Assembly: GCF_044759095.2 (NCBI RefSeq)
Contig: NZ_JBIYSM020000002.1
Location: 1 to 64,000, forward strand
Length of the DNA: 64,000 nucleotides
Source of the DNA: JBIYSM02 sp044759095
GTDB taxonomy: Bacteria > Bacillota > Bacilli > Brevibacillales > Brevibacillaceae
Reading direction: 5' to 3'
Positions 33,584-42,297 of this stretch are shown here, in pieces (position 1 is the stretch's first letter; every line of letters starts with the position of its first letter). Below the pieces are notes generated by a model. That model was not told the origin of the DNA. It did no database searches and saw nothing but the letters and a program-made list of their open reading frames with translations. The position numbers were made by a program, and so were the translations under genes.

Positions 33584-33739
33584 TTACAGATCACTGGTAT
33601 TCCATTCTTTACCATCGTCAAGATCCATCTTGGTCTCAACAAAACGGCCGCAGTCCGGTTGCAGACACAGCATTCCGCGAAGCTGATCGTCCTGAAAAGG
33701 CTGACCGAGTGTCCCTCCACAATACGGACAGGTCCACAT
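33584..33739 (-). CDS. Small zinc-ribbon protein (51 residues)
   Basis: A 51-residue open reading frame starting MWTCPYCGGTLGQPF and ending KEWNTSDL. Cysteines 4, 7, 25 and 30 form CxxC and CxxxxC knuckles of a zinc ribbon. The second half is acidic. The ATG at 33739 has GAGGAG seven bases upstream; an ATG at 33745 is too close to it. It has its own terminator. I do not recognise a named family. It lies between the nucleoside transporter operon and the sigma-54 activator; its job is unknown. Confidence 0.75.
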   Translation of the reverse strand: MWTCPYCGGTLGQPFQDDQLRGMLCLQPDCGRFVETKMDLDDGKEWNTSDL

Positions 33740-33847
33740 AGGCATTCTCCTCTGCGATAAGGTTTACCTGTAGTCTGCCCGTTAGAAGAGCTTGCTATTG
33801 ATAAAAATTTCGCCCAGGAACCTTGGTCAGCCTCTCTAAAAAGCGCG

Positions 33848-34816
33848 TTAACGGGAGCCGGTTTCGTATGGCTTGCCCAGCGCTGCAGGAGCACTGGAGC
33901 GACCGACCACGCCTGCCAGAACGAGGATGGTCAAAATGTACGGAAGCATAAAGATGAATTCAATCGGTACGTATGCCGTCAGCCCGAAGACCTGTACGAG
34001 CGACTTGATCGCCTGTGCGACTCCGAAAAACAGCGCAGCTCCCATCGCTCCGCTCGGATGCCATTTCCCGAAAATCAGTGCTGCAAGGGCAATAAAGCCT
34101 TGTCCAGAGACGGTGTTGTGGGAAAAGTTGCTGGTAGTGGTGAGGGCAATCGTCGCTCCGCCCATGGCCGCCAGCGCACCGCTGATCATTACGGCGGTGT
34201 AGCGCATCCGTTTTACGTTGATCCCAACCGTATCGGCAGCGCGCGGGTGTTCACCGACTGCACGCAACCGCAATCCAAACGGTGTTTTAAACAGGACGAA
34301 CCAGGAGATGGCCACCAGCGCGAAAGCCACAAAACTTGTCGGATATCCTTCAAAGATGGCGTGGCCCAGATACGGAATGTCTCCTAGAACCGGAATGTCC
34401 CACTTTTTGAAAACAGCGGACAACGTCGTGGTTTGACCCGCACCATTAAAGAGAATTTTCGTCAGGTAGACGGAAAGACCCATGGCCAGGAAGTTTAAGG
34501 CAACCCCGCTCACCACCTGGTCAGCCTTGAAGGTGATCGATGCGACCGCGTGCGGCAAGGAGAAGATCGCCCCTGCTACAATCGCCGCCATAAAACCGAT
34601 CCACGGTGCCATGGTCGATGGAGCAGGAAAAGCATCCTGCATGTAAAAGGTGACGACGGCTCCGGTAAACGCCCCCATGATCATCATACCTTCCAGGGCG
34701 ATGTTGACGACACCGGAGCGTTCCGAGTACATCCCGCCTAAGGCGGCGAAGATGAGGGCAGTCGAGAATACGATGGTATCGTGAACGAGGTTACCAGATA
34801 TCAACAGCCAGTCCAT
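33848..34816 (-). CDS. Nucleoside-type ABC transporter permease (NupQ-like)
   Basis: A 322-residue permease with about nine membrane segments. YSERSGVVNIALEGMMIMGAF (residues 30-50) and VGEHPRAADTVGINVKRMRY are hallmarks of the BMP-type nucleoside transporter permeases (YufQ/NupQ in B. subtilis). It pairs with the upstream permease, sharing one base at the junction. It is the last gene of the gntR-bmp-ATPase-permease-permease cluster. Guanosine is the known substrate of B. subtilis NupNOPQ; other purine nucleosides are possible. Confidence 0.9.
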   Translation of the reverse strand: MDWLLISGNLVHDTIVFSTALIFAALGGMYSERSGVVNIALEGMMIMGAFTGAVVTFYMQDAFPAPSTMAPWIGFMAAIVAGAIFSLPHAVASITFKADQVVSGVALNFLAMGLSVYLTKILFNGAGQTTTLSAVFKKWDIPVLGDIPYLGHAIFEGYPTSFVAFALVAISWFVLFKTPFGLRLRAVGEHPRAADTVGINVKRMRYTAVMISGALAAMGGATIALTTTSNFSHNTVSGQGFIALAALIFGKWHPSGAMGAALFFGVAQAIKSLVQVFGLTAYVPIEFIFMLPYILTILVLAGVVGRSSAPAALGKPYETGSR

Positions 34817-35889
34817 CAGCTGCCCCCCTCCCTTTTCTTAGCCATCATTGGCTTCAACAAGAATTTCACGATGCCGTGTGCAGCGACGAAGAAGATGACC
34901 GAAGCGATCACGACTCGAATCAGCTCGACCGGTACGCCGGCGCCAAATTTCATGCCGGACGCGCCAAACGTCAGCATGCCAAACAGAACGGCACCGAGCA
35001 CGACTCCGAACGGAGAGTTGCCGCCGATCAGGGCTACGGCGATTCCGTCAAAACCGTATCCTGGCATGGCCGCCATAATCGCCTGATAGTGAAACACCCC
35101 GAGGGTTTCGCAGGCACCGCCGATTCCAGCGAACATCCCGCCCATAAACATGGCGGTCATCACATTTTTGTTGACGTTCATGCCGGCATATTCGGAGGCG
35201 TGCGGATTCAACCCGACCGCGCGCAGCTCAAAGCCGGACTTGGTTTTCCACAGCAAGATATAGAAAAAGATTGCTGCCAGTACCGCTAACAGTGTCCCCC
35301 AGTGCAGTCGGGCACCGCCAAACATGTCGGACAGCCAGCCTACCGTAATGACAGCCGAATCCTTGACAAGCTCGGAACGTTGCTGTCCTTGCGGTACGAA
35401 AAACGATTTTAAAATGTAGTTCGCAAAGTACAGTGCAATCCAGTTCAACATGATCGTGGTAATGACCTCGTGGACTCCGCGGGCTGCCTTCAGATAACCG
35501 GCAATGGCGCCCCACAGACCGCCAGCCACCGCACCGGCCAGAATCGCCAGCGGAGCGTGAATGTACGGAGGCAAATCCAGAGAAATCCCCACTACTACAG
35601 AAGCGAGCATGCCCATGATAAACTGTCCCTCTGCACCAATGTTGAACAATCCTGTACGGAAAGCAAAAGCGACGGACAAGCCCGTAAAAACCAACGGCGT
35701 GATCTGCCGTATGGTTTCCCCGAAGTTGTAGGTGCCGCCAAATACTTTCGTAAGCAGCGACGAGTATGCCTTAATCGGGTCGAAACCGCCTGCCAGCATG
35801 GCTAACGCCCCCGTCAACAGGCCGAGGACGATGGCAGCAACAGGAACGAGAAACGATTCTTTCGAGAAAATCGTCAGTACTTTATTCAA
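34816..35889 (-). CDS. Nucleoside-type ABC transporter permease (NupP-like)
   Basis: A 357-residue permease with about nine to ten membrane segments. FRTGLFNIGAEGQFIMGMLA (about residues 77-96) and LNPHASEYAGMNVNKN are typical of the YufP/NupP group. It overlaps the ATPase gene by eight bases and the NupQ-like gene by one base, indicating tight translational coupling. It is longer than its partner because of an N-terminal extension, as in other NupP proteins. Confidence 0.9.
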   Translation of the reverse strand: MNKVLTIFSKESFLVPVAAIVLGLLTGALAMLAGGFDPIKAYSSLLTKVFGGTYNFGETIRQITPLVFTGLSVAFAFRTGLFNIGAEGQFIMGMLASVVVGISLDLPPYIHAPLAILAGAVAGGLWGAIAGYLKAARGVHEVITTIMLNWIALYFANYILKSFFVPQGQQRSELVKDSAVITVGWLSDMFGGARLHWGTLLAVLAAIFFYILLWKTKSGFELRAVGLNPHASEYAGMNVNKNVMTAMFMGGMFAGIGGACETLGVFHYQAIMAAMPGYGFDGIAVALIGGNSPFGVVLGAVLFGMLTFGASGMKFGAGVPVELIRVVIASVIFFVAAHGIVKFLLKPMMAKKREGGS

Positions 35890-37423
35890 CGTTTCCCCCT
35901 CCTTGCATCCGTTTGCCGCCCGACATCATCAACCCCAGCTCTTGTTCCGAGGTCGTCTTCGGATCTACGATGCCGACAATCTGTCCTTCGTAAATCACTG
36001 CGATTCGGTCAGATACGTTCATGATTTCATCCAGTTCCAACGAGATCAGCAGAACCGCTTTCCCCTTGTCGCGCTGTTCCACCAATCGTCTGTGAATAAA
36101 TTCAATGGCTCCGACGTCCAGACCCCGTGTCGGTTGAGCCGCAATCAGCAGATCCGGGTCTTTGTTCACTTCTCGGGCGATGATTGCCTTTTGCTGGTTA
36201 CCGCCGGACAAGGCGCGCGCCGGAGTGTAGATGCTGGGCGTCCGGACGTCAAATTCCTCGATCAGTTTGGCCGCGTGCTCATCGATGGCCCTGTAGTCCA
36301 GGAAGCCGTTTTTGTTGAACGCAGGATGGAAGTAAGTTTCCAGCACCATGTTTTCGCTCATCGTAAAATCTAGCACCAGACCGCGTTTGTGACGGTCTTC
36401 CGGGATGTGGGAGAGACCGGATTCGGAGATGTCCCGCGGTGTCTGATTGGTGATGTCCTTGCCCTTTAACAGCACACGGCCCTGTTGGGCTTTGCGCAGG
36501 CCGGTCAGCACCTCGATCAGTTCGCTCTGGCCATTCCCATCAACGCCGGCAATCCCGAGAATTTCCCCTGCCCTCACTTCCAGGGAGAGGTTGTTCAGGG
36601 CATTTACTCCTCGGTTGCCAAGGGCAGTAACATTTTCTACGGCGAGAATGACTTCCTTCGGTTGGCTCGGCTGCTTTTCCACACGGAAGTTGACCTCCCG
36701 CCCTACCATTTTCGCCGCCAGGTCGTCGGGATTGGTATCCTTCACTGCGACCGAGTCGATCACTTTTCCGCGTCGGATAATGGTAACCGAGTCGCAGACA
36801 GCCATAATCTCTTTTAACTTGTGGGTAATCAGGATAATGGTTTTCCCCTCTTTTACCAGGTTACGCATGATTTCGATGAGTTCATGAATCTCTTGAGGGG
36901 TAAGAACTGCTGTCGGTTCGTCGAATATCAGGATGTCGGCTCCGCGGTAAAGCGTTTTCAAAATCTCCACGCGCTGCTGCATGCCTACGGAGATATGCTC
37001 GATTTTCGCATACGGGTCAACCTTCAACCCGTATCGCTCAGACAGCTGCTGCACTTCCTTAACTGCTTGCTGGATATCTATCTGTAACCCGTTCCTCGGT
37101 TCATTTCCTAATACAATGTTCTCGGTTACGGTAAAGGGCTCGACAAGCATAAAGTGCTGGTGGACCATTCCGATGCCAAGATCGTTTGCCACATTGGGGC
37201 TGGTGATGTTCACCGGTTTTTCGTTGATAAAGATTTCACCTTCGTCCTGTTGATACAAGCCGAACAGGATGTTCATCAAAGTAGACTTGCCAGCGCCGTT
37301 CTCACCAAGGAGGGCGTGGATTTCGCCTTTTTTTACGACCAAATTGATGTTATCGTTGGCGACAATGCCGGGAAAGCGTTTGGTAATGCCGCGCATTTCA
37401 ACTACTGTTTGTACTGAATTCAA
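35882..37423 (-). CDS. Nucleoside-type ABC transporter ATP-binding protein, double ABC (NupO-like)
   Basis: A 513-residue protein with two ABC domains in tandem. The first has Walker A GENGAGKST (about residues 40-48), signature ISVGMQQR and Walker B ILIFDEPTAV. The second has a degenerate P-loop GVDGNGQSE near residue 293, signature LSGGNQQK and LIAAQPTRGLD. One canonical and one degenerate site is usual for sugar/nucleoside importers of this type (YufO/NupO). An attenuator-like hairpin lies between the binding-protein gene and this one. Confidence 0.92.
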   Translation of the reverse strand: MNSVQTVVEMRGITKRFPGIVANDNINLVVKKGEIHALLGENGAGKSTLMNILFGLYQQDEGEIFINEKPVNITSPNVANDLGIGMVHQHFMLVEPFTVTENIVLGNEPRNGLQIDIQQAVKEVQQLSERYGLKVDPYAKIEHISVGMQQRVEILKTLYRGADILIFDEPTAVLTPQEIHELIEIMRNLVKEGKTIILITHKLKEIMAVCDSVTIIRRGKVIDSVAVKDTNPDDLAAKMVGREVNFRVEKQPSQPKEVILAVENVTALGNRGVNALNNLSLEVRAGEILGIAGVDGNGQSELIEVLTGLRKAQQGRVLLKGKDITNQTPRDISESGLSHIPEDRHKRGLVLDFTMSENMVLETYFHPAFNKNGFLDYRAIDEHAAKLIEEFDVRTPSIYTPARALSGGNQQKAIIAREVNKDPDLLIAAQPTRGLDVGAIEFIHRRLVEQRDKGKAVLLISLELDEIMNVSDRIAVIYEGQIVGIVDPKTTSEQELGLMMSGGKRMQGGGNVE

Positions 37424-37463
37424 TCGTATTCACCCCGTTCTCGTGGGTTCTTCCATGTAAAGA

Positions 37464-37490
37464 ACAAGGCTAGCTTTCCACTAGCCTTGT
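37464..37490 (-). terminator. Attenuator-like hairpin between binding-protein and ATPase genes
   Basis: A perfect 10-bp stem, ACAAGGCTAG (37464-37473) with CTAGCCTTGT (37481-37490), is followed on the minus strand by the weak T tract TTCTTT. It probably reduces transcription into the ATPase and permease genes. Confidence 0.7.
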
Positions 37491-37511
37491 CCGTGTACAG
37501 CATGGCTACTT

Positions 37512-38561
37512 TTATTTCTCAGGTGTCTCAGGTACTTTGATTTCGCCACTGATAATTTTTTGCTTGTATTCTTCTACTGCTTTCAAAACGTCTTCCGGAA
37601 CGTTTTTCTTGGAGGTTTCGGGGAGTCCTACGCCGTTTTCAGCAAGACCCAGAGCCACTACTCCGCCCTTGAATTTGCCTTCAATCACATCTTTGGATAC
37701 GCGGTAGACCGCTTCGTCAACACGCTTCATCATGGAAGTCAGGGTTACATCGTCGCCGAAGGTGATGGATTGGTCTTTGTCCACACCGATTACCCAAACG
37801 TTTTCGCCTTTTGACTTGCGGTCTTTCGCTTCGTTGAACACACCGTCACCGGTAGATCCGGAAGCGTGGAACACGATGTCAGCTCCTTGACCGAACAGTT
37901 GGGAAGCTGCGGATTTGCCAAGGTCAGGCTTGTCGAAAGCACCCGTGTAGATCGGAATTACTTGCGCGTTCGGATTGGCCGCTTTTACACCTGCGATAAA
38001 GCCTGCTTCAAAGCGTTTGATAACCGGAATGTCCATGCCGCCAACGAAACCAATTTTGTTGGTCTTTGTCATTTTCGCAGCCACGACACCAACCAGGAAG
38101 GAACCTTCATGTTCTTTGAACACAACAGATTCTACGTTTGGTGCCTCTACCACGGCGTCGATGATCGCCAATTTGGCATCCGGGTTCTCTTGTGCTACCT
38201 TTTTCACATGGTCACCCATCAGGAAACCGATTCCCCAAGTGAGATCCCACTTGTCCTTTACGAATTGAGTCAGGTTCGGGATGTAGTCAGCATCGCCGGT
38301 GGATTGCAGGTAGTTGACGTTTTCTTTCGGCAGGTTCATGTCTTGCTGCAGTTTTTGCAGACCTTCCCATGCACTTTGGTTAAAGGAGTTGTCGTTCACA
38401 CCGCCCACGTCGGTAACCATACCGATACGAGCAGTCGGAGCTTGACCTCCAGCAGCTCCTCCTTGTCCCTGTTGTCCTTGATTTGTTGCGCCACCGCAAC
38501 CAGCCAGTAACAGCGAAAGGCTCAGGGTTGCTACAGAAAGGACGGATAATACCTTTTTCAT
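37512..38561 (-). CDS. BMP family nucleoside-binding lipoprotein (NupN-like)
   Basis: A 349-residue substrate-binding lipoprotein. The signal peptide ends in the lipobox LLAGC and is followed by a short Gly/Gln linker. The Bmp/PnrA core begins ARIGMVTDVGGVNDNSFNQSAWEGLQ, with the aspartate, asparagine and serine pattern that contacts the nucleoside in this family; VFHASGSTGDGVF comes later. The ATG at 38561 starts the signal peptide; an upstream in-frame start adds unconserved residues. It is the first structural gene after the gntR regulator. Confidence 0.92.
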   Translation of the reverse strand: MKKVLSVLSVATLSLSLLLAGCGGATNQGQQGQGGAAGGQAPTARIGMVTDVGGVNDNSFNQSAWEGLQKLQQDMNLPKENVNYLQSTGDADYIPNLTQFVKDKWDLTWGIGFLMGDHVKKVAQENPDAKLAIIDAVVEAPNVESVVFKEHEGSFLVGVVAAKMTKTNKIGFVGGMDIPVIKRFEAGFIAGVKAANPNAQVIPIYTGAFDKPDLGKSAASQLFGQGADIVFHASGSTGDGVFNEAKDRKSKGENVWVIGVDKDQSITFGDDVTLTSMMKRVDEAVYRVSKDVIEGKFKGGVVALGLAENGVGLPETSKKNVPEDVLKAVEEYKQKIISGEIKVPETPEK

Positions 38562-38626
38562 GCCTGAATACCCCCATTTTTCTTGTGGTGAACTAAAAAA
38601 TTGTTGCGTGAGACTTCCCTCACATT

Positions 38627-39352
38627 TCATGGCCGTCTTCGCACGACGTGGAAGTGAAACTTGTCTGCCCGAAAGTAATTGTGCGAGTAAAGGACAGCCC
38701 GTTCACTCTCGTCGTAGTGAATCTGCTTCAGCAAGAGAAGTGCGGTTTTGGGATCACACTGCAGCAAGGAAGATACTTTTTCGCTGTATCCAATCGGTTC
38801 GATATGGGCAACAGCGTAGGCAATGCGAACTCCCGACACGTTCTCCAGCAGTTCGAAGATCGACTCACATTCCTTGCGATAACCTTCGGGCATGAAATGA
38901 GCAGGTATTTTATCAATGCAATAGACGACGGGTTCACCGTCGGCGGTTCGGATCCGCTCGACCGTCAGCACGCCCTCTCCCGCATTCAGGGAAAGCCTTT
39001 TTCGCTCGTCTTCCCCGGGCTCGGCGAATCCGGAATACAACAAGGTGGTACCCGGTTTCTGACCTTCTCGCTCAATCGCATCCGTCACACTAAAGAGTTC
39101 CCCAATACCGCCTGAAAAAACAGGCCGGGTGTTAATAAATGTTCCAACTCCATGTCGACGAAGGACGATTTTTTCTTCTTCCAGCAAGCGGAGTGCTTCT
39201 CTAAGCGTGGCCCGGCTTACGCCCAATTGCTTGGACAGAATGGACTCTGCTGGCAGCCGCTCGCCGGGCCGAAGAAGCCCGGATTCGATATCGCTTTTAA
39301 TCTTGTCCATCACCAGCAAACAAAGCGATCGAAAATTCCCCTTAACACTCAT
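38627..39352 (-). CDS. ymfC: GntR family transcriptional regulator with UTRA domain (YmfC-like)
   Basis: A 241-residue GntR/HutC-type regulator. The winged HTH (about residues 8-75) contains GERLPAESILSKQLGVSRATLREALRLLEEE and RRHGVGTFI; the UTRA ligand-binding domain fills the rest. The ATG at 39352 has AGGAG eight bases upstream and is favoured over a GTG nine bases earlier. In B. subtilis the GntR gene ymfC also sits next to spoIIIE. It heads the nucleoside transporter cluster and probably controls it, with a nucleoside or its breakdown product as effector (inference). Confidence 0.87.
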   Translation of the reverse strand: MSVKGNFRSLCLLVMDKIKSDIESGLLRPGERLPAESILSKQLGVSRATLREALRLLEEEKIVLRRHGVGTFINTRPVFSGGIGELFSVTDAIEREGQKPGTTLLYSGFAEPGEDERKRLSLNAGEGVLTVERIRTADGEPVVYCIDKIPAHFMPEGYRKECESIFELLENVSGVRIAYAVAHIEPIGYSEKVSSLLQCDPKTALLLLKQIHYDESERAVLYSHNYFRADKFHFHVVRRRP

Positions 39353-39453
39353 CCCATTCACTCCTGGTCCCTACGAGCAAATCGCAATGGTAGGACGTCA
39401 GACCTCTCTTTCACAGTAGACGGCTAACAACAATTTCCTAAAGTCCGTAAAAA

Positions 39454-39483
39454 ATTGTACCCCATGCGACGAGATTCATGCAA
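39454..39483 (-). promoter_or_regulatory. Promoter of the gntR-nucleoside transporter cluster
   Basis: TTGCAT (39478-39483), an 18-base spacer and TACAAT (39454-39459) on the minus strand, about 100 bases before the gntR start. Confidence 0.55.
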
Positions 39484-39522
39484 GCAAATTTTATCGATCC
39501 ATATGCCGATCCTTCATATTTG

Positions 39523-41865
39523 TCAGGAGATGTTGCTCTCGGCAGTTGGTCGAGGCAGGCGGACTTCCCTTGGCTTGCTTCCCTCGTACGGTCCGACGAT
39601 ACCCTGCGCCTCCATCATGTCAATCAGACGGGCGGCACGCGTATAGCCGACGCGAAGACGGCGCTGCAGCAGGGAAGCAGAAGCCGTTTGCGCCTCCGCG
39701 ACGATCTGCACGGCCTGGTCGTACAGCTCATCATCCACAACCGCCTGCGGTTCTTCCCCCACCTCTTCCGGAATCATCTCTTCCTGGTAGTGAACCTCTT
39801 GTTGTTCCTTGACAAACCGGACCACTTCCTCCACCTCTTTGTCGGAGACAAACGCCCCCTGAACGCGGGTCGGCTTGGAGGCACCCATCGGCAGATAGAG
39901 CATGTCTCCGCGCCCCAACAGCTTTTCGGCCCCGCCCATGTCCAGAATCGTGCGGGAATCGGCCATGGAGGATACGCCAAAAGCAATGCGCGACGGAATA
40001 TTGGCTTTGATTACCCCGGTGATCACGTCCACAGACGGCCGCTGCGTGGCGATGATCAAGTGAATGCCGGCGGCACGGGCCATTTGAGCCAAACGGCAAA
40101 TGGCATCTTCCACTTCTCCAGGTGCGACCATCATCAAATCGGCCAGCTCGTCCACGATGACCACGATATAAGGAAGAGGCGATCCTTGCGCTTGTTGGTT
40201 GTACATTTCAATGTTGCGGCTGCCCGTCTTGGCAAACAACGTGTATCGCCGTTCCATTTCCGCCACCACCTTTTTCAAGGCGACAGAAGCGCGGCGGGGG
40301 TCCGTGACAACAGGCGCCAGCAGATGGGGAATACCATTGTACACATTCAATTCGACCATTTTCGGATCGACCATCATCAGCTTTACTTCATCCGGCTTTG
40401 CCTTAAACAAAATACTCATGATGAGTCCGTTGATACAAACCGATTTGCCGCTGCCGGTTGCGCCCGCTACCAGCAGGTGCGGCATCTTGGTCAGGTCGGC
40501 CACAATCGGCTCGCCGGAAATGTCTCTGCCCAGCGCCACCGTCAATTTGCCCGGCGCATCCTGATACTGGGGCGACTCCAAAACTTCTCGCAGGGAGACG
40601 ACGGCTACCTCTGAATTGGGTACTTCGATTCCGATAGCCGACTTTCCCGGGATGGGCGCCTCGATTCGAATATCCTTTGCTGCCAGAGCCAGGGCCAGGT
40701 CGTCCGTCAGACTGACAATGCGGCTTACCTTCACTCCGGTGGCCGGCTGCACTTCATAGCGGGTGACGGCCGGTCCGCGGTGAACTTCGGAAACAATGGC
40801 GCTCACACCAAAGCTTTTCAAGGTTTGTACCAGTTTTGCGGCATTGGAGGTGTGGTCGACGTCTTTTCCCGGCGTATACGGCTTCGGCCGCGAGAGCATG
40901 ATCAAGTCAGGGATGACGTACGGAAGCGCAGGTTGGGCATCCGTCCCCTCCAAGGTACCGAATATTTCTTCATCCCCTTCCAGGGTAAACGTGATCTCCT
41001 TGAATGCAGCAGGCTTTGCAGGTGGATTTGTCGCTGTGTCAGGCTCTACCGCGAGGCGCTCGGCAAAGTCGCGGATAACCGGCACGACAGCCGTCTCCTC
41101 TTGCTCGCCGCCAGCCACACCGTCGCTGTCTTCTTCCTCGTCCGCGAGTTCGATTGCGTTCGGTTGAGCTTGCGTGCGCTTTGTCTTTTCCTCCCGCGCT
41201 TTTCCGGCTTTCTGTCTGCGCTTCTCGCCTTCCTCCTGCAAGAGCAGCACGGATTCCTTCACCGATTCCTTCAGCTTGAAGTAACCGTCTGCTGTTTTGT
41301 TTTTCACAAAAAGCAGAACATCGACGTATGACAGGTTAAAGAGGAACATGATTCCGGCCAAAAACAGCAGAATGATGATCAGACCGGTACCAGTTGCACC
41401 CACCAGGCCGTTGCACAGCGCGAAAAACAACGCTCCCAGCATCCCTCCTGCCACACCGGTCGTCGAAACGGTCTGACTGTGATCCAGCCACAACCGGTCC
41501 CAGGTTACGCGGAGAATGCTTTGATCGGCAAATCTTCCGTCCGCGGTAACCAGCTTGTACAACATCAGATGATCCCAGGTAAGCAAGGCGAGCAAAACCA
41601 GAAGGCAGCCAAGAACCCGGTACGTAAGCTGCGGAGGTTTTCGCGTAAACATCATATGTACGGCCATTCCAATCATGAAGAGCGGGATGGTAAAATCCCA
41701 GGATCCGGCAACAAAACGGAACAGGAAAGCGAGGACGTTTTTTCCCAACCAGCCGCTTTCCAACAAGCCGATCAGACTCAGAACGATGATGACCAAGCCT
41801 AGCAACTCAATTTTGACGACTGAGGCCCATGCCGCATTTGAACGTTTTTTCTCTTTTCTACTCAT
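39523..41865 (-). CDS. FtsK/SpoIIIE family DNA translocase
   Basis: A 780-residue septal DNA pump. Four or five membrane helices (about residues 20-175) are followed by a charged linker, then the alpha-beta motor with Walker A GATGSGKS near residue 470 and Walker B VVIVDELADLMM. A C-terminal winged-helix gamma domain (about 715-770, ASLLQRRLRVGYTRAARLIDMME) recognises orienting DNA sequences. Location next to ylzJ and tepA equals spoIIIE in B. subtilis, so it probably moves the chromosome into the forespore. The ATG at 41865 has GAGGAGG six bases upstream. Confidence 0.95.
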   Translation of the reverse strand: MSRKEKKRSNAAWASVVKIELLGLVIIVLSLIGLLESGWLGKNVLAFLFRFVAGSWDFTIPLFMIGMAVHMMFTRKPPQLTYRVLGCLLVLLALLTWDHLMLYKLVTADGRFADQSILRVTWDRLWLDHSQTVSTTGVAGGMLGALFFALCNGLVGATGTGLIIILLFLAGIMFLFNLSYVDVLLFVKNKTADGYFKLKESVKESVLLLQEEGEKRRQKAGKAREEKTKRTQAQPNAIELADEEEDSDGVAGGEQEETAVVPVIRDFAERLAVEPDTATNPPAKPAAFKEITFTLEGDEEIFGTLEGTDAQPALPYVIPDLIMLSRPKPYTPGKDVDHTSNAAKLVQTLKSFGVSAIVSEVHRGPAVTRYEVQPATGVKVSRIVSLTDDLALALAAKDIRIEAPIPGKSAIGIEVPNSEVAVVSLREVLESPQYQDAPGKLTVALGRDISGEPIVADLTKMPHLLVAGATGSGKSVCINGLIMSILFKAKPDEVKLMMVDPKMVELNVYNGIPHLLAPVVTDPRRASVALKKVVAEMERRYTLFAKTGSRNIEMYNQQAQGSPLPYIVVIVDELADLMMVAPGEVEDAICRLAQMARAAGIHLIIATQRPSVDVITGVIKANIPSRIAFGVSSMADSRTILDMGGAEKLLGRGDMLYLPMGASKPTRVQGAFVSDKEVEEVVRFVKEQQEVHYQEEMIPEEVGEEPQAVVDDELYDQAVQIVAEAQTASASLLQRRLRVGYTRAARLIDMMEAQGIVGPYEGSKPREVRLPRPTAESNIS

Positions 41866-41896
41866 GGCATGCCTCCTCTTGGTAAAGGTGAAATAA

Positions 41897-41960
41897 CCCA
41901 CCCAGCTGGAGCTAGCGCTGCGCCGGGCGGGGCCCCGAACTCTTCCCGAGTTATTGGACA
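41897..41960 (-). repeat. Dispersed GC-rich intergenic repeat, copy R4 (short form)
   Basis: CCCACCCAGC (41897-41906) and GCCGGGCGGG (from 41922) form the first hairpin, read on the minus strand before TTATTT. The GGGGCCCCGAAC block follows, but the second hairpin is replaced by AACTC/GAGTT and the CTGTAT end is lost. The left flank AGGTGAAA is shared with copy R3. It lies 31 bp before the ftsK start. Confidence 0.8.
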
Positions 41961-41991
41961 GGATGGTTGAATCGTATAATTACCTTCTGGC

Positions 41992-42018
41992 GAAAAAGGC
42001 AGCCGTGGGCCCGGCTGC
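41992..42018 (-). terminator. Intrinsic terminator of tepA-ylzJ
   Basis: GCAGCCG (41999-42005) pairs with CGGCTGC (42012-42018), followed on the minus strand by CTTTTTCG. Confidence 0.8.
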
Positions 42019-42066
42019 ATTTTAGCACTAGTATACCACAGGAAATAGACGGAAATACAGCGCTTC

Positions 42067-42297
42067 TTAGGATGGCCATTCCGGCTTGAACATAATTTTT
42101 TGTCCAGGAGCGTAGCGAGGATTCAGGTAGTCCTGCGGATTGGGGCTAATCAGGCGAATGATTTTGCCTTCGTATGCGCCAGTCGGCTCGATGAGCATGG
42201 TCATCTCTCCAAAAGACAGCTCACGAATCTCCTGTTTCTCCATCTGTTCGTGGTTCTGAAAGATCAGCTCCATGGGAACGATTGAGTAGATGATCAT
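42067..42297 (-). CDS. ylzJ: YlzJ-like protein
   Basis: A 76-residue protein of the YlzJ family (MIIYSIVPMELIF at the start, PQDYLNPRYAPGQ near the end). Function is unknown. It overlaps tepA by four bases and shares its terminator, so the two are made together. The tepA-ylzJ-spoIIIE order is conserved with B. subtilis. Confidence 0.88.
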   Translation of the reverse strand: MIIYSIVPMELIFQNHEQMEKQEIRELSFGEMTMLIEPTGAYEGKIIRLISPNPQDYLNPRYAPGQKIMFKPEWPS

